A stretch of DNA of 64,000 nt from Clostridiales bacterium (GTDB lineage: Bacteria > Bacillota > Clostridia > Lachnospirales > Lachnospiraceae), in assembly GCA_018365455.1 (NCBI GenBank), contig JAGZJZ010000019.1, positions 1 to 64,000 of the forward strand, in the 5' to 3' direction. A program made the position numbers and the translations under genes. The stretch's first letter is position 1. The number at the start of each line of letters is the position of its first letter. Positions 17,234-25,960 of this stretch are shown here, piece by piece. A model generated the notes under the pieces. The model did not search any database. It saw nothing but the letters and a program-made list of their open reading frames with translations, and was not told the DNA's origin.

Positions 17234-18824
17234 AATACTATTGGCTGATGATGAGGGGATCATGCTGGAGTCTCTTAAAACTACAATCGAATCCAACTTT
17301 AAGGGACAAGTAGAAATCGCCTGTGCCAAAACCGGCAGGGCTGTGATCGAACTGGCGGAAACCTTCCGGCCGGATATTGCATTTATGGATATCCAGATGC
17401 CCGGAATTAATGGGATTCAGGCGATGAAAGAAATACAAAAGTTCAACAACAGTACCATATTTATCGTAATAACTGCGTATGATAAGTTCGGCTATGCCCA
17501 GGAATCTATTAATCTGGGCGTATTGGAATATCTCACGAAGCCGGTAAACCGGAAAGTAATTATAGATGTGCTGGTACGGGCAATGGGGATGGTAGAGGAT
17601 GAACGGAAAAAGCGCAGTGAGAATCTGAAGATACAGGAGAAGCTGGAGACAGTGATTCCTATTATAGAGAGCGGATTTATTTACAACCTCCTGCTGCAGG
17701 ATGGATTTTCCACGGATACGGGAAATTATAAAGAACTCCTTGATATTGAAGAAGATTATGGATTTATGATGGTAATCCAGTTCGGGGAATCTATTGAAAA
17801 CGGGATGCTGACAAATGCAGTGGGCATGAGTGTAAAAGCACAGGGATTTTACGGGGATTTCCGGGAAGTTGTAAAAGGGTATTTTCAGTGCTGCATCGGA
17901 CCCATCATGTCTAATAAAATAGCACTGTTTGTACCCTGGGGCCAGCATGTACTGGAGTATGAAGACCGGATACAGGTCATTGAGAAAATGAGAAATCTCA
18001 TCCGTCGATTGGAAAAGAGCATCGACGCCAGATTCAGAGCCGGAATCGGCAGGGTAAAATCCCTGGATGAACTGCAGGATTCCTACAAAGAGGCGATAAA
18101 AGCCCTCCAGGAGGGGAAAGGCCGGGTGGCACACATGGAGGATCTTCCAATTGGCTGCGGTTACGATGGAGATTATCCGGCAGATACGGAAAAGAAGCTG
18201 TTTCAGATGATTGCCAAGGCAGATCTTGGGGGAGCCAGAACCCAGGCAAATGTTTTCTTTGACTGGATGGTACAGAACTACGAAGCATGCAGGGAAGATA
18301 TTCAGATCAAGGTGCTGGAATTTGTCATGGTTGCAGAAAAAGAAGCGTTTTTACATGGCGGAATGACGTATGGGTTCCGCTACCGCCGGGACTATCTCTC
18401 CCAGGTAACGGGATTTGAAGATTACCAGGATCTGCGCAGATGGTTTCTGGATAAAATCACAGAGGTTTGCCACAACATTGTGAAAAAGCAGGAAGAGCAG
18501 ACCGAGAGTATGGTGTGGAAGGCAAAACAGTATATTAAGGAGAATTATGCCAGAGATATTTCCCTGGATGATGTCTCCAAAGCGGTAAATATCAGCCCGT
18601 ATTATTTCAGCAAAGTATTTAAAGAAGAAGCCGGAGAGAATTTTATTGAATACCTTACGAGAACCAGAATGGGAAATGCAAAAGAGTTTTTAAAGAGATC
18701 TGATTTGAGCATTAAGGAAATCTGTTTGATGTCTGGATATGGAGATCCGAATTACTTCAGCCGCATTTTCAAAAAACAGGAAGGGGTAACGCCCAGTGAA
18801 TATAGGGAGAGGTTAGGTGGATGA
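17226..18824 (+). CDS. YesN-type response regulator with AraC DNA-binding domain
   Basis: A 532-residue protein. An N-terminal receiver domain (1-120) has acidic DDE, phospho-acceptor Asp in FMDIQMPG, a Thr in VITAYDK and Lys in LTKPVN. A long linker (about 130-420) follows, then two AraC helix-turn-helix motifs (about 430-530) with ISLDDVSKAVNISPYYFSKVFK and SIKEICLMSGYGDPNYFSRIFK. It overlaps the kinase gene by 8 bases and the next gene by 4. It very likely activates the sugar transporter at 20031-24007, whose promoter region lacks a good -35 element. Confidence 0.94.
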   Translation: MYRILLADDEGIMLESLKTTIESNFKGQVEIACAKTGRAVIELAETFRPDIAFMDIQMPGINGIQAMKEIQKFNNSTIFIVITAYDKFGYAQESINLGVLEYLTKPVNRKVIIDVLVRAMGMVEDERKKRSENLKIQEKLETVIPIIESGFIYNLLLQDGFSTDTGNYKELLDIEEDYGFMMVIQFGESIENGMLTNAVGMSVKAQGFYGDFREVVKGYFQCCIGPIMSNKIALFVPWGQHVLEYEDRIQVIEKMRNLIRRLEKSIDARFRAGIGRVKSLDELQDSYKEAIKALQEGKGRVAHMEDLPIGCGYDGDYPADTEKKLFQMIAKADLGGARTQANVFFDWMVQNYEACREDIQIKVLEFVMVAEKEAFLHGGMTYGFRYRRDYLSQVTGFEDYQDLRRWFLDKITEVCHNIVKKQEEQTESMVWKAKQYIKENYARDISLDDVSKAVNISPYYFSKVFKEEAGENFIEYLTRTRMGNAKEFLKRSDLSIKEICLMSGYGDPNYFSRIFKKQEGVTPSEYRERLGG

Positions 18825-19876
18825 GAAAAAATGAAGTGAAACTACTGGCATTTTGTTTATGCATCTGTATATTGCTTGGAGGGTGCGCGGATAAAAATCC
18901 AAAAGAGTTACAGCAGGAGGATTCAGGAAGCAGCAAGATCCAGATTGGATTTTGTTTTGATTCCTTTGTAATCGAAAGGTGGCTCAGGGACCGGGATGTA
19001 TTCGAACGATTTGCCAGAATGAAGGGGGCAGAGGTAAATGTCCAAAATGCAAATGGAGACGTGGAACAGCAGATCGCCCAGATTGAATACTGCATTAAGA
19101 AAAAAGTAGATGTTCTGGTGATCATTGCCGTAGATGGAAAAGCCATTTCTGAAGCCACGCAAAATGCAAAAGATGCGGGAATTAAGATCATCGCCTATGA
19201 CCGGTTAATTGAAAATGCAGATGTGGATCTTTACTTATCCTTTGATAATGAGGAGGTGGGCAGGCTGATGGGAGAGGCTATGACAGAAAATCTGCCGGAT
19301 GGCGGCAATATCTTTATGATACAGGGACCGGAGACAGACCATAACGTCTCTATGGTGGCCAAAGGATTTCTGGAAGCAATCGAAGGGTCCGGGCTGAATA
19401 TTGTCTACAGCGCCAATTGCGAAGGATGGCTTTCCGAGATCGCATACGATGAGGTGAATAAGGGGCTTGAGAAAAACAGAGATATCGCCGGGGTCATGTG
19501 TGGCAATGATGACCTGGCAAATCAGGCGTTTCGCGCATTGGCGGAAAACCGGATGGCAGGGAAAGTGGTTCTTGTGGGGCAGGACGGGGATTTAAGCGCC
19601 TGTCAGCGGATTGTGGAAGGAACCCAGGCAGCAACCGTATATAAATATGTAGATATATTGGCGAAGACTGCTTCGGAATATGCTGTTAAAATGGGAAAAG
19701 GGGAAGAAATTGAGACAGATGAGACGATTTATGACGGGTCCTATAATGTACCTTATAAAAAGCTCATGCCGGTAGCTGTGAATAAAGATAACATGAAGCA
19801 GGAAATCATTGACCGGGATTTTCATACGGCGGAAGATGTATATCTGAATGTGAAGGAGCCAAACACGAGTGAATAG
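18821..19876 (+). CDS. Sugar-binding lipoprotein (ChvE/XylF-like)
   Basis: A 351-residue binding protein with a lipoprotein signal: lipobox LLGGC with Cys at residue 22. The mature part is a Peripla_BP_4 fold with VDVLVIIAVDGKAI, IAYDRLIENADVDLYLSFDNE, a CGNDDLANQA segment and VLVGQDGDLSA. It overlaps the response regulator (ATGA) and is followed by a terminator, so it belongs to the signalling operon rather than the transport operon. It resembles the transporter's own binding protein at 20031. It could be a second ligand sensor or an alternative feeder for the same permease. Confidence 0.88.
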   Translation: MRKNEVKLLAFCLCICILLGGCADKNPKELQQEDSGSSKIQIGFCFDSFVIERWLRDRDVFERFARMKGAEVNVQNANGDVEQQIAQIEYCIKKKVDVLVIIAVDGKAISEATQNAKDAGIKIIAYDRLIENADVDLYLSFDNEEVGRLMGEAMTENLPDGGNIFMIQGPETDHNVSMVAKGFLEAIEGSGLNIVYSANCEGWLSEIAYDEVNKGLEKNRDIAGVMCGNDDLANQAFRALAENRMAGKVVLVGQDGDLSACQRIVEGTQAATVYKYVDILAKTASEYAVKMGKGEEIETDETIYDGSYNVPYKKLMPVAVNKDNMKQEIIDRDFHTAEDVYLNVKEPNTSE

Positions 19877-19898
19877 CATATAGTATTTTTTTGCAGCA

Positions 19899-19930
19899 AA
19901 AATGTCCTGTATTTTCAGGGCATTTTTTTT
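19899..19930 (+). terminator. Terminator of the sugar-sensing operon
   Basis: AATGTCCTG (19901-19909) pairs with CAGGGCATT (19916-19924) with one mismatch, followed by a run of Ts on the plus strand. It ends the four-gene signalling operon and separates it from the transporter genes. Confidence 0.85.
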
Positions 19931-20030
19931 CATCATAAAAATCTGCAGAATGTCGCAAACAAGTCCTGTCTCTCAGGTGGTATATTATGGGTGTAAAGAA
20001 AAACAAGCAGATAACCAGGGAGGTATTAGA

Positions 20031-21230
20031 ATGAAAAGAAAAGTTGTGAGTATTTTAACAGCAGGTGTAGTAGCAGTGAGTATGCTGGCAGGATGTGGCT
20101 CGGCAAATAATACAGCAGCAACGTCAAAGGACACGGCAGCAGCTACAAGTGAAGCGGCGGAAGCGGCAGACACAAAGGCGGCGGAAAGCAAGGACAGCAC
20201 TCAGGCAGATGCAGATACGCAGGCGGAAGAATCCGGGAATGCCGGAGGCGGTAAGCTTGTAGGGGTGGCAATGCCCACGAAGGATCTCCAGAGATGGAAT
20301 CAGGATGGTTCTAATATGGAGGCTCAGCTGAAAAAAGCAGGCTATGAGGTTGATATCCAATATGCCAACAACGATGTGGCAACACAGGTTTCCCAGGTGG
20401 AGAATATGATTTCCAACGGATGTGAAGTCCTGGTAATTGCTTCGATTGACGGGGAATCCCTTGGAACACCTTTGAGTCAGGCAAAGGAAGCAGGCATTCC
20501 GGTTATCTCTTATGATCGTCTTTTGATGAATTCTGACGCAGTCAGCTATTATGCTACCTTTGATAATTATAAAGTAGGAACCAAGCAGGGTGAATACATA
20601 GAGGAAAAACTGGATCTGAAAAATGCAGACGGTCCGTTTAACCTGGAAATATTCACAGGCGACCCTGGTGATAACAACGCAAACTTCTTCTATAATGGAG
20701 CTATGGATGTCTTAAAGCCTTATATCGATTCCGGTAAGCTGGTAGTACCGTCCGGTCAGATTGACTTTGCAACTGTAGCAACGGCTAACTGGTCTACAGA
20801 GACAGCCCAGAACAGAATGGATACCATTATTTCCGGAAATTATGCAGACGGATCGAGTAAACTGGATGCGGTACTCTGTTCCAATGACTCCACAGCCCTT
20901 GGTGTTGAAAATGCACTGGAAGCAGCAGGTGTGGCAGAATGGCCAATCATAACCGGCCAGGACTGTGATATCGCCAATGTGAAGAATTTAATCGCAGGCA
21001 AACAATCCATGTCCGTATTCAAGGACACCAGAGAATTAGCAAACCAGACCGTTAAGATGGTAGATGCTATTATGCAGGGGAAAGAAGCAGAAGTTAATGA
21101 TACCAAGTCCTATGATAACGGAACCGGAATCATTCCTACCTTCCTCTGTGATCCAATTGTTACCACTACGGATAACTATAAAGAATTATTAATAGATTCC
21201 GGATACTATTCCGAAGATGACCTGAAATAA
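20031..21230 (+). CDS. chvE: Multiple-monosaccharide ABC transporter substrate-binding lipoprotein
   Basis: A 399-residue ChvE-type binding protein. The ATG at 20031 follows GGGAGG; a longer reading frame from 19902 has no site. The signal peptide ends in the lipobox MLAGC. An Ala/Ser/Glu-rich linker follows to about residue 75. The binding domain contains VAMPTKDLQRWNQDG, VLVIASIDGESLGTPL, ISYDRLLMNSDAVSYYATFDN and ITGQDCDIANVKNLIAGKQS, all close to ChvE. It feeds the ATPase and permease that follow. The symbol follows the family name; actual sugar range is unproven. Confidence 0.9.
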   Translation: MKRKVVSILTAGVVAVSMLAGCGSANNTAATSKDTAAATSEAAEAADTKAAESKDSTQADADTQAEESGNAGGGKLVGVAMPTKDLQRWNQDGSNMEAQLKKAGYEVDIQYANNDVATQVSQVENMISNGCEVLVIASIDGESLGTPLSQAKEAGIPVISYDRLLMNSDAVSYYATFDNYKVGTKQGEYIEEKLDLKNADGPFNLEIFTGDPGDNNANFFYNGAMDVLKPYIDSGKLVVPSGQIDFATVATANWSTETAQNRMDTIISGNYADGSSKLDAVLCSNDSTALGVENALEAAGVAEWPIITGQDCDIANVKNLIAGKQSMSVFKDTRELANQTVKMVDAIMQGKEAEVNDTKSYDNGTGIIPTFLCDPIVTTTDNYKELLIDSGYYSEDDLK

Positions 21231-21238
21231 ATGCCATA

Positions 21239-21285
21239 TAAGGGCGTTGCAGAAGGCGTATCACGCTCTGGAAGCAATGCCCTTT
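21239..21285 (+). promoter_or_regulatory. Intercistronic stem-loop between binding protein and ATPase genes
   Basis: AAGGGCGTTGC (from 21240) pairs with GCAATGCCCTTT (21274-21285) with one mismatch, starting just after the binding-protein stop. There is no T-run. Such hairpins usually protect the 5' message or partly stop transcription, so that the binding protein is made in excess of the membrane parts. Confidence 0.6.
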
Positions 21286-21308
21286 CTAAAAGAACAGGAG
21301 GGATTCAA

Positions 21309-22847
21309 TTGGCAGGTATATTATTGGAAATGAAAAATATTACCAAGACCTTCCCCGGGGTCAAGGCCCTTGACCATGTTAATCTCAAGGTTGAAGAAGG
21401 TGAAATACATGCCCTGGTGGGTGAAAATGGGGCAGGAAAATCAACTTTGATGAATGTACTCAGCGGCATCTACTCCCATGGTACTTATGAGGGAGATATC
21501 ATTTACCGCGGGGAGGTCTGTAACTTTTCCGGTATAAAAGACAGTGAAGGAAAAGGAATTGTAATCATACATCAGGAACTGGCACTGATTCCCTACATGA
21601 CCATTGGGGAAAATATGTATCTGGGAAACGAAAAAGGAAATAGTTTCTCAATTGACTGGAATGAAACATACGGAGAATCCGATAAATATTTAAGAACGGT
21701 AGGATTGCAGGAGTCTTCCCGTACCCTGATCAAAGACATCGGAGTGGGAAAACAGCAGCTGGTGGAAATTGCGAAAGCCCTGGCGAAGAATGCAAAACTG
21801 CTGATTCTGGATGAGCCGACAGCATCGCTAAATGAAGCGGATTCCAAAGCCCTGCTGGATCTCCTTTTGAAATTTAAAAGCCAGGGTATGACATCGATTA
21901 TTATTTCTCATAAATTAAATGAGATTGCCTATGTGGCGGATAAAATTACCGTAATCCGGGATGGATCGACGATAGAGACACTGGATAAAAAAACAGATGA
22001 TATTTCGGAAGACCGTATCATCAAAGGAATGGTTGGCAGAGACCTGACCGATCGTTTTCCAAAACGGGCGCAGTTTGTGAAGAAGGAAGTGCTTCTGGAG
22101 GTAAAAGACTGGACGGTTCACCATCCTTTGTATACCGAGCGCAAGGTCTGCGACAAAGTATCAATTAAGGTCCACAAAGGTGAAGTAGTAGGCATTTCCG
22201 GTCTTATGGGTGCAGGGAGAACAGAACTTGCCATGAGCATTTTCGGCAAAAGTTATGGTACGAATATTTCCGGTAAACTGTTCCTGAATGGGGAAGAGGT
22301 ACATCTGCGCAGTGTAAGGGATGCCATCCAGAAAAAGCTGGCATATGTAACGGAGGACAGGAAAGGAAACGGCCTGATTTTATCTAATCCCATCAAAATA
22401 AATACCACCCTTGCCAATCTGTCAGCGATCAGCAAACGAACCGTGATTGACCAGGATAAGGAATATCAGGTTGCCGTGGAATATAAGGAACGTCTGAAGA
22501 CAAAATGCCCTTCCGTAGAACAAAATGTGGGGAATTTAAGCGGAGGGAACCAGCAGAAGGTCCTGCTGGCAAAATGGATGTTTGCAGAACCGGATATTTT
22601 GATTCTGGATGAGCCTACCAGAGGAATAGACGTAGGAGCAAAATATGAAATCTACTGCATTATCAATGATCTGGTAGCGGAAGGAAAATCCGTGATCATG
22701 ATTTCATCGGAACTGCCGGAAGTGCTTGGAATGTCCGATCGTATCTATGTTATGAACGAAGGGAAAATTGCAGGCGAATTAACCAGGCAAGAGGCAACCC
22801 AGGAGCGTATTATGGCATGTATTTTAAAATCAAGTAAAGGAGAGTAG
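21309..22847 (+). CDS. mmsA: Multiple-monosaccharide ABC transporter ATP-binding protein (two ABC domains)
   Basis: A 512-residue tandem ATPase. Domain 1 (about 5-240) has Walker A GENGAGKSTLM, Walker B LLILDEPTASL and IIISHKL. Domain 2 (about 255-505) has the degenerate loop GLMGAGRTEL expected in this family, signature LSGGNQQKVLLAKW and LILDEPTRGIDVGAKYE. I choose the TTG at 21309, six bases after AGGAGGG, because it gives the family's normal length. The in-frame ATG at 21231 lies inside the upstream hairpin and lacks a site. It powers import with the permease 2 bases downstream. Confidence 0.93.
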   Translation: MAGILLEMKNITKTFPGVKALDHVNLKVEEGEIHALVGENGAGKSTLMNVLSGIYSHGTYEGDIIYRGEVCNFSGIKDSEGKGIVIIHQELALIPYMTIGENMYLGNEKGNSFSIDWNETYGESDKYLRTVGLQESSRTLIKDIGVGKQQLVEIAKALAKNAKLLILDEPTASLNEADSKALLDLLLKFKSQGMTSIIISHKLNEIAYVADKITVIRDGSTIETLDKKTDDISEDRIIKGMVGRDLTDRFPKRAQFVKKEVLLEVKDWTVHHPLYTERKVCDKVSIKVHKGEVVGISGLMGAGRTELAMSIFGKSYGTNISGKLFLNGEEVHLRSVRDAIQKKLAYVTEDRKGNGLILSNPIKINTTLANLSAISKRTVIDQDKEYQVAVEYKERLKTKCPSVEQNVGNLSGGNQQKVLLAKWMFAEPDILILDEPTRGIDVGAKYEIYCIINDLVAEGKSVIMISSELPEVLGMSDRIYVMNEGKIAGELTRQEATQERIMACILKSSKGE

Positions 22848-22849
22848 AA

Positions 22850-24007
22850 ATGGATAAAGCAAAAGTCTCAGGAATTATAAAAAAATATACCATGGTAATC
22901 GTACTGGTTCTGGTAACCTTATTCTTTACCTGGCAGACCGGAGGGAAAATGCTTCTTCCCCAGAATGTGACCAACCTGATTGCCCAGAATGCATATGTGT
23001 TCATACTGGCAACCGGAATGCTGCTCTGTATCCTCACGGGAGGAAATATCGATCTGTCCGTAGGTTCGGTGGTGTGCTTTGTGGGTGCCATTGGCGGAAC
23101 CTTAATGGTCAATAAAAATATGAATATGGCACTGGTCATTCTGATTATGATTCTGGTAGGTATGTTAATCGGAGCATGGCAGGGCTTCTGGATTGCTTTT
23201 GTCCGTATCCCTCCGTTTATTGTAACCCTCGCCGGGATGCTGGTATTTCGCGGGCTGTCCAATGTTATCTTAAGTGGGCGTACCGTAGCGCCAATGCCGG
23301 AACATTACCTTGCGCTGTTCAATAACTACATACCGGATCCGTTTGGCGGAAGTATCAATATTATTTGTATTTTGGCAGGTGTTCTGGCTTCACTGATCTA
23401 TATCATCGTGGTATTGAAAGGACGTGCCAGCAGGATTAAAAAGGGATATGAGACGGAAAAATTAGCAGGTGTCATAGTGAAAACGGCGATTATCTGCATT
23501 GTTATCCTGGCTTTCATGTTCCGCCTTGCTCAGTATAAAGGGATTCCAAATGTTTTAATCTGGGTACTGGTAGTCATACTTATTTATTCCTATATCACCT
23601 CCAAGACAACAATCGGGCGTTATTTCTATGCCGTGGGTGGGAATGAAAAAGCAACCCAGTTATCTGGAATCAACACAAATAAAGTGTATTTTATAGCCTA
23701 TCTGAACATGGGCTTGCTGGCGGCAGTTGCGGCAATGGTTACCATCGCAAGATTAAATTCAGCAAATCCTACAGCCGGAAATAACTATGAAATGGATGCC
23801 ATCGGTTCCTGTTTTATCGGCGGGGCTTCCGCTTACGGCGGAACCGGTACGGTTCCTGGTGTAATTATAGGTGCTACGCTGATGGGTGTTATCAACCTGG
23901 GTATGAATATCATGGGCGTGGATGCCAACTATCAGAAAGTGGTAAAAGGTTTGGTGCTGCTGGCAGCGGTTATCTTTGACGTCGTTAGTAAGAACCGGTC
24001 TAAATAA
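22850..24007 (+). CDS. mmsB: Multiple-monosaccharide ABC transporter permease
   Basis: A 385-residue BPD_transp_2 permease of the MmsB/GguB/XylH group with about ten hydrophobic segments. Diagnostic stretches are LLCILTGGNIDLSVGSVV, the IPPFIVTLAGMLVFRG segment, YFYAVGGNEKATQLSGI and the family loop CFIGGASAYGGTGTVPGVI. AAGGAG precedes ATG 22850, so translation is coupled to the ATPase. It is the last gene of the transport operon, which ends at the strong hairpin at 24090-24140. Known relatives import galactose, glucose, xylose or arabinose. Confidence 0.93.
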   Translation: MDKAKVSGIIKKYTMVIVLVLVTLFFTWQTGGKMLLPQNVTNLIAQNAYVFILATGMLLCILTGGNIDLSVGSVVCFVGAIGGTLMVNKNMNMALVILIMILVGMLIGAWQGFWIAFVRIPPFIVTLAGMLVFRGLSNVILSGRTVAPMPEHYLALFNNYIPDPFGGSINIICILAGVLASLIYIIVVLKGRASRIKKGYETEKLAGVIVKTAIICIVILAFMFRLAQYKGIPNVLIWVLVVILIYSYITSKTTIGRYFYAVGGNEKATQLSGINTNKVYFIAYLNMGLLAAVAAMVTIARLNSANPTAGNNYEMDAIGSCFIGGASAYGGTGTVPGVIIGATLMGVINLGMNIMGVDANYQKVVKGLVLLAAVIFDVVSKNRSK

Positions 24008-24827
24008 TAAATGAGGAACAGGCAGAATAGGAATGCAATCCCAGAAAAATGAAGTGTTTCTCAGAAAAGTAGGCATCTTTTAAAAAGTGAACTGCCCCTG
24101 CTAAGTTAGATTCCAGTGCTAACTTGGCAGGGGCAGTTTTATAATGCTTATATTTTATGGATATATGCTCACAGGAAATGTCTTCTAAAGCTTCGTAATT
24201 TAATATTGTATAAAATTCCCCGTCCTTTTTCAGGCAGCCATCCTGAATCAATTCATTTAAGATACGAAACATATGCCGGTCACTCATTCCGGTAAGCCCA
24301 GGGAGCAGTTTATAGTTAAATGAAAAATGACCGTCCTTTTCAATGGATAGAATAAAAGATGCAATCCTGCTTTTTGGGGAATAGTATTGGTTAATAGATG
24401 CATTGTTGTTGGTTATATAGAGTGCTTCTGCCATGTTGTAGCTGATATTTCCCAGAAAAACAGCATCTTCTTTTAAAAGGCTGCGGAACTGCTGGTAAGG
24501 AAGGTAAAAAGCATAGGAAAGCTTTGTGGACTGAATGGTGGTTGTGGCTGGAGAGTTCAGCATAAATTCAATTTCACCTACGATACGGGGCTGGTTGAGC
24601 AGGCGGAAGACAGCATCCTTGCCATTTTCAAGAGAATAATATACTTTCCACTCACCAGTGATGAAAACAAATAGGCCATTTAGTAAATCCCCCTGATGGT
24701 ACACATATTCTTTTTCCTGAAAAACGGCTAACTTCATATGCTCTCTGAGATTGGAGTGAAACATCCTGTGAATCTGGTATTTTTCCATATACCTGTTTTT
24801 TTGTTTTTCATCTTCGATAAATTTCAA
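24000..24827 (-). CDS. Crp/Fnr family regulator with unusual C-terminal extension
   Basis: A regulator with a cyclic-nucleotide-binding-type beta barrel (about 20-140: VYHQGDLLNGLFVFITGEWKVYY, IVGEIEFML) and a winged helix near 165-220 (LTGMSDRHMFRILNELIQDGCLKKDGE). TTG 24827 follows AGGAGG and is the likely start, giving 275 residues. Relatives end near 225-235. Here the frame continues through the transcription terminator at 24090-24140 and overlaps the permease gene end by 8 bases. The last 45 or so residues are therefore terminator-encoded and probably reflect loss of the original stop. Ligand unknown; no FeS cysteines are evident. Confidence 0.82.
   Translation of the reverse strand: MKFIEDEKQKNRYMEKYQIHRMFHSNLREHMKLAVFQEKEYVYHQGDLLNGLFVFITGEWKVYYSLENGKDAVFRLLNQPRIVGEIEFMLNSPATTTIQSTKLSYAFYLPYQQFRSLLKEDAVFLGNISYNMAEALYITNNNASINQYYSPKSRIASFILSIEKDGHFSFNYKLLPGLTGMSDRHMFRILNELIQDGCLKKDGEFYTILNYEALEDISCEHISIKYKHYKTAPAKLALESNLAGAVHFLKDAYFSEKHFIFLGLHSYSACSSFII
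24090..24140. terminator. Strong terminator after the sugar transport operon
   Basis: A stem of nearly 20 bp: AACTGCCCCTGC then TAAGTTAG on the left (from 24090), and CTAACTTGGCAGGGGCAG on the right, with TTTT following on the plus strand and TTTTT on the minus strand. It serves the permease gene and is shared by the convergent Crp-like gene, whose frame reads through it. Confidence 0.93.
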
Positions 24828-24982
24828 AAATAATCCTCCTGTTAGTGACAACTGTCAGTGAAATAAAATCATAAAAATATTATATTACAAATATGCACAA
24901 TTTAAAAGTGCTGAATAACAAAGAATATGCAGAATTCACCAGAGAGCATTTAGCTCCAAGATGGATGAAAGGAGAAGAAAAG

Positions 24983-25960
24983 ATGAAGATGATTTTAGAT
25001 TTGGATACGGGGATTGATGATGGAATGGCTTTGGCTTATGTTCTGGGAAGTGAGGACATTGATTTGCTGGGTGTTGTGGGAACCTATGGGAATGTGTATA
25101 CGGAAAATGGTGTGCAAAATGTATTGAATATTCTGGAAATGTGCCAGGCGCGGGCCATCCCGGTCTATGAAGGTGAAAAACATGCAATTCAAAAATCCGG
25201 TTTTTTACGGCTGGAAGTGAGTGCAAGAATTCACGGAGACAATGGGGTAGGCCAGGTCTCAATGAAAAAGGCACAGCGCAGGAAAGAAGATCAGTCAGGT
25301 GTAGACTTTTTAATATCTTCGGTAAAGAAATATAAAAAAGATCTTGTAATCGTCGCAACGGGACCGATGACAAATCTGGCATCAGCCCTTATAAAGGCTC
25401 CGGAAATAGCAGAAATCATGGGACCGGTGGTAATCATGGGAGGTGCACTGACCATACCAGGGAATGTCACCCCTTATGCAGAAGCCAATATTTCACAGGA
25501 TCCCTTTGCAGCAAAGTATTTATTCGAAAGCGGCGTAGATGTGACGATGGTGGGGCTGGATGTGACACAGCGTTCGGTTCTTACAAAAGAATCTACCAGC
25601 AGTTGGAGAGAAACAGGCAGCACTGCAGGCAGGGTATTTGCAGACATGGTGGATTATTATATCGGAGAACATGATGCTTGTATCGGGGGGTGTTTTCTCC
25701 ATGATCCTTCTGCCGTGGCTGCTGCAAAGAATCCCCAGTGGTTTCAGATGCTTCCTATGCATATGACGGTTGTGACCGAAGATGAGGCAGCGGGAAGAAC
25801 GATTGGAAGCCAGGAAAAACTGAGAGATGGAAACCCTAATGTTAAAGTCTGTATCGGGGTAAATGATAAAGCCCTGAAAAAAGATTTGAATGAGAACCTG
25901 CAGAACTTATTTATCCGCTGCGGCAAAAGCAGGGAGGACAAAAATGGATGTTCAGAATGA
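24983..25960 (+). CDS. Inosine/uridine-preferring nucleoside hydrolase
   Basis: A 325-residue IUNH enzyme, which cleaves nucleosides to base plus ribose. The calcium-binding N-terminal motif is DLDTGIDDGMAL, matching DxDxxxDD. Other marks are VATGPMTNLASAL, VVIMGGAL, EANISQDPFAAKYLF and FLHDPSAVAA with the active-site His. The ATG at 24983 follows AAAGGAGAAG; the upstream in-frame ATG at 24893 has none. It overlaps the MFS gene by 17 bases. The pair suggests uptake and breakdown of nucleosides. Confidence 0.92.
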   Translation: MKMILDLDTGIDDGMALAYVLGSEDIDLLGVVGTYGNVYTENGVQNVLNILEMCQARAIPVYEGEKHAIQKSGFLRLEVSARIHGDNGVGQVSMKKAQRRKEDQSGVDFLISSVKKYKKDLVIVATGPMTNLASALIKAPEIAEIMGPVVIMGGALTIPGNVTPYAEANISQDPFAAKYLFESGVDVTMVGLDVTQRSVLTKESTSSWRETGSTAGRVFADMVDYYIGEHDACIGGCFLHDPSAVAAAKNPQWFQMLPMHMTVVTEDEAAGRTIGSQEKLRDGNPNVKVCIGVNDKALKKDLNENLQNLFIRCGKSREDKNGCSE

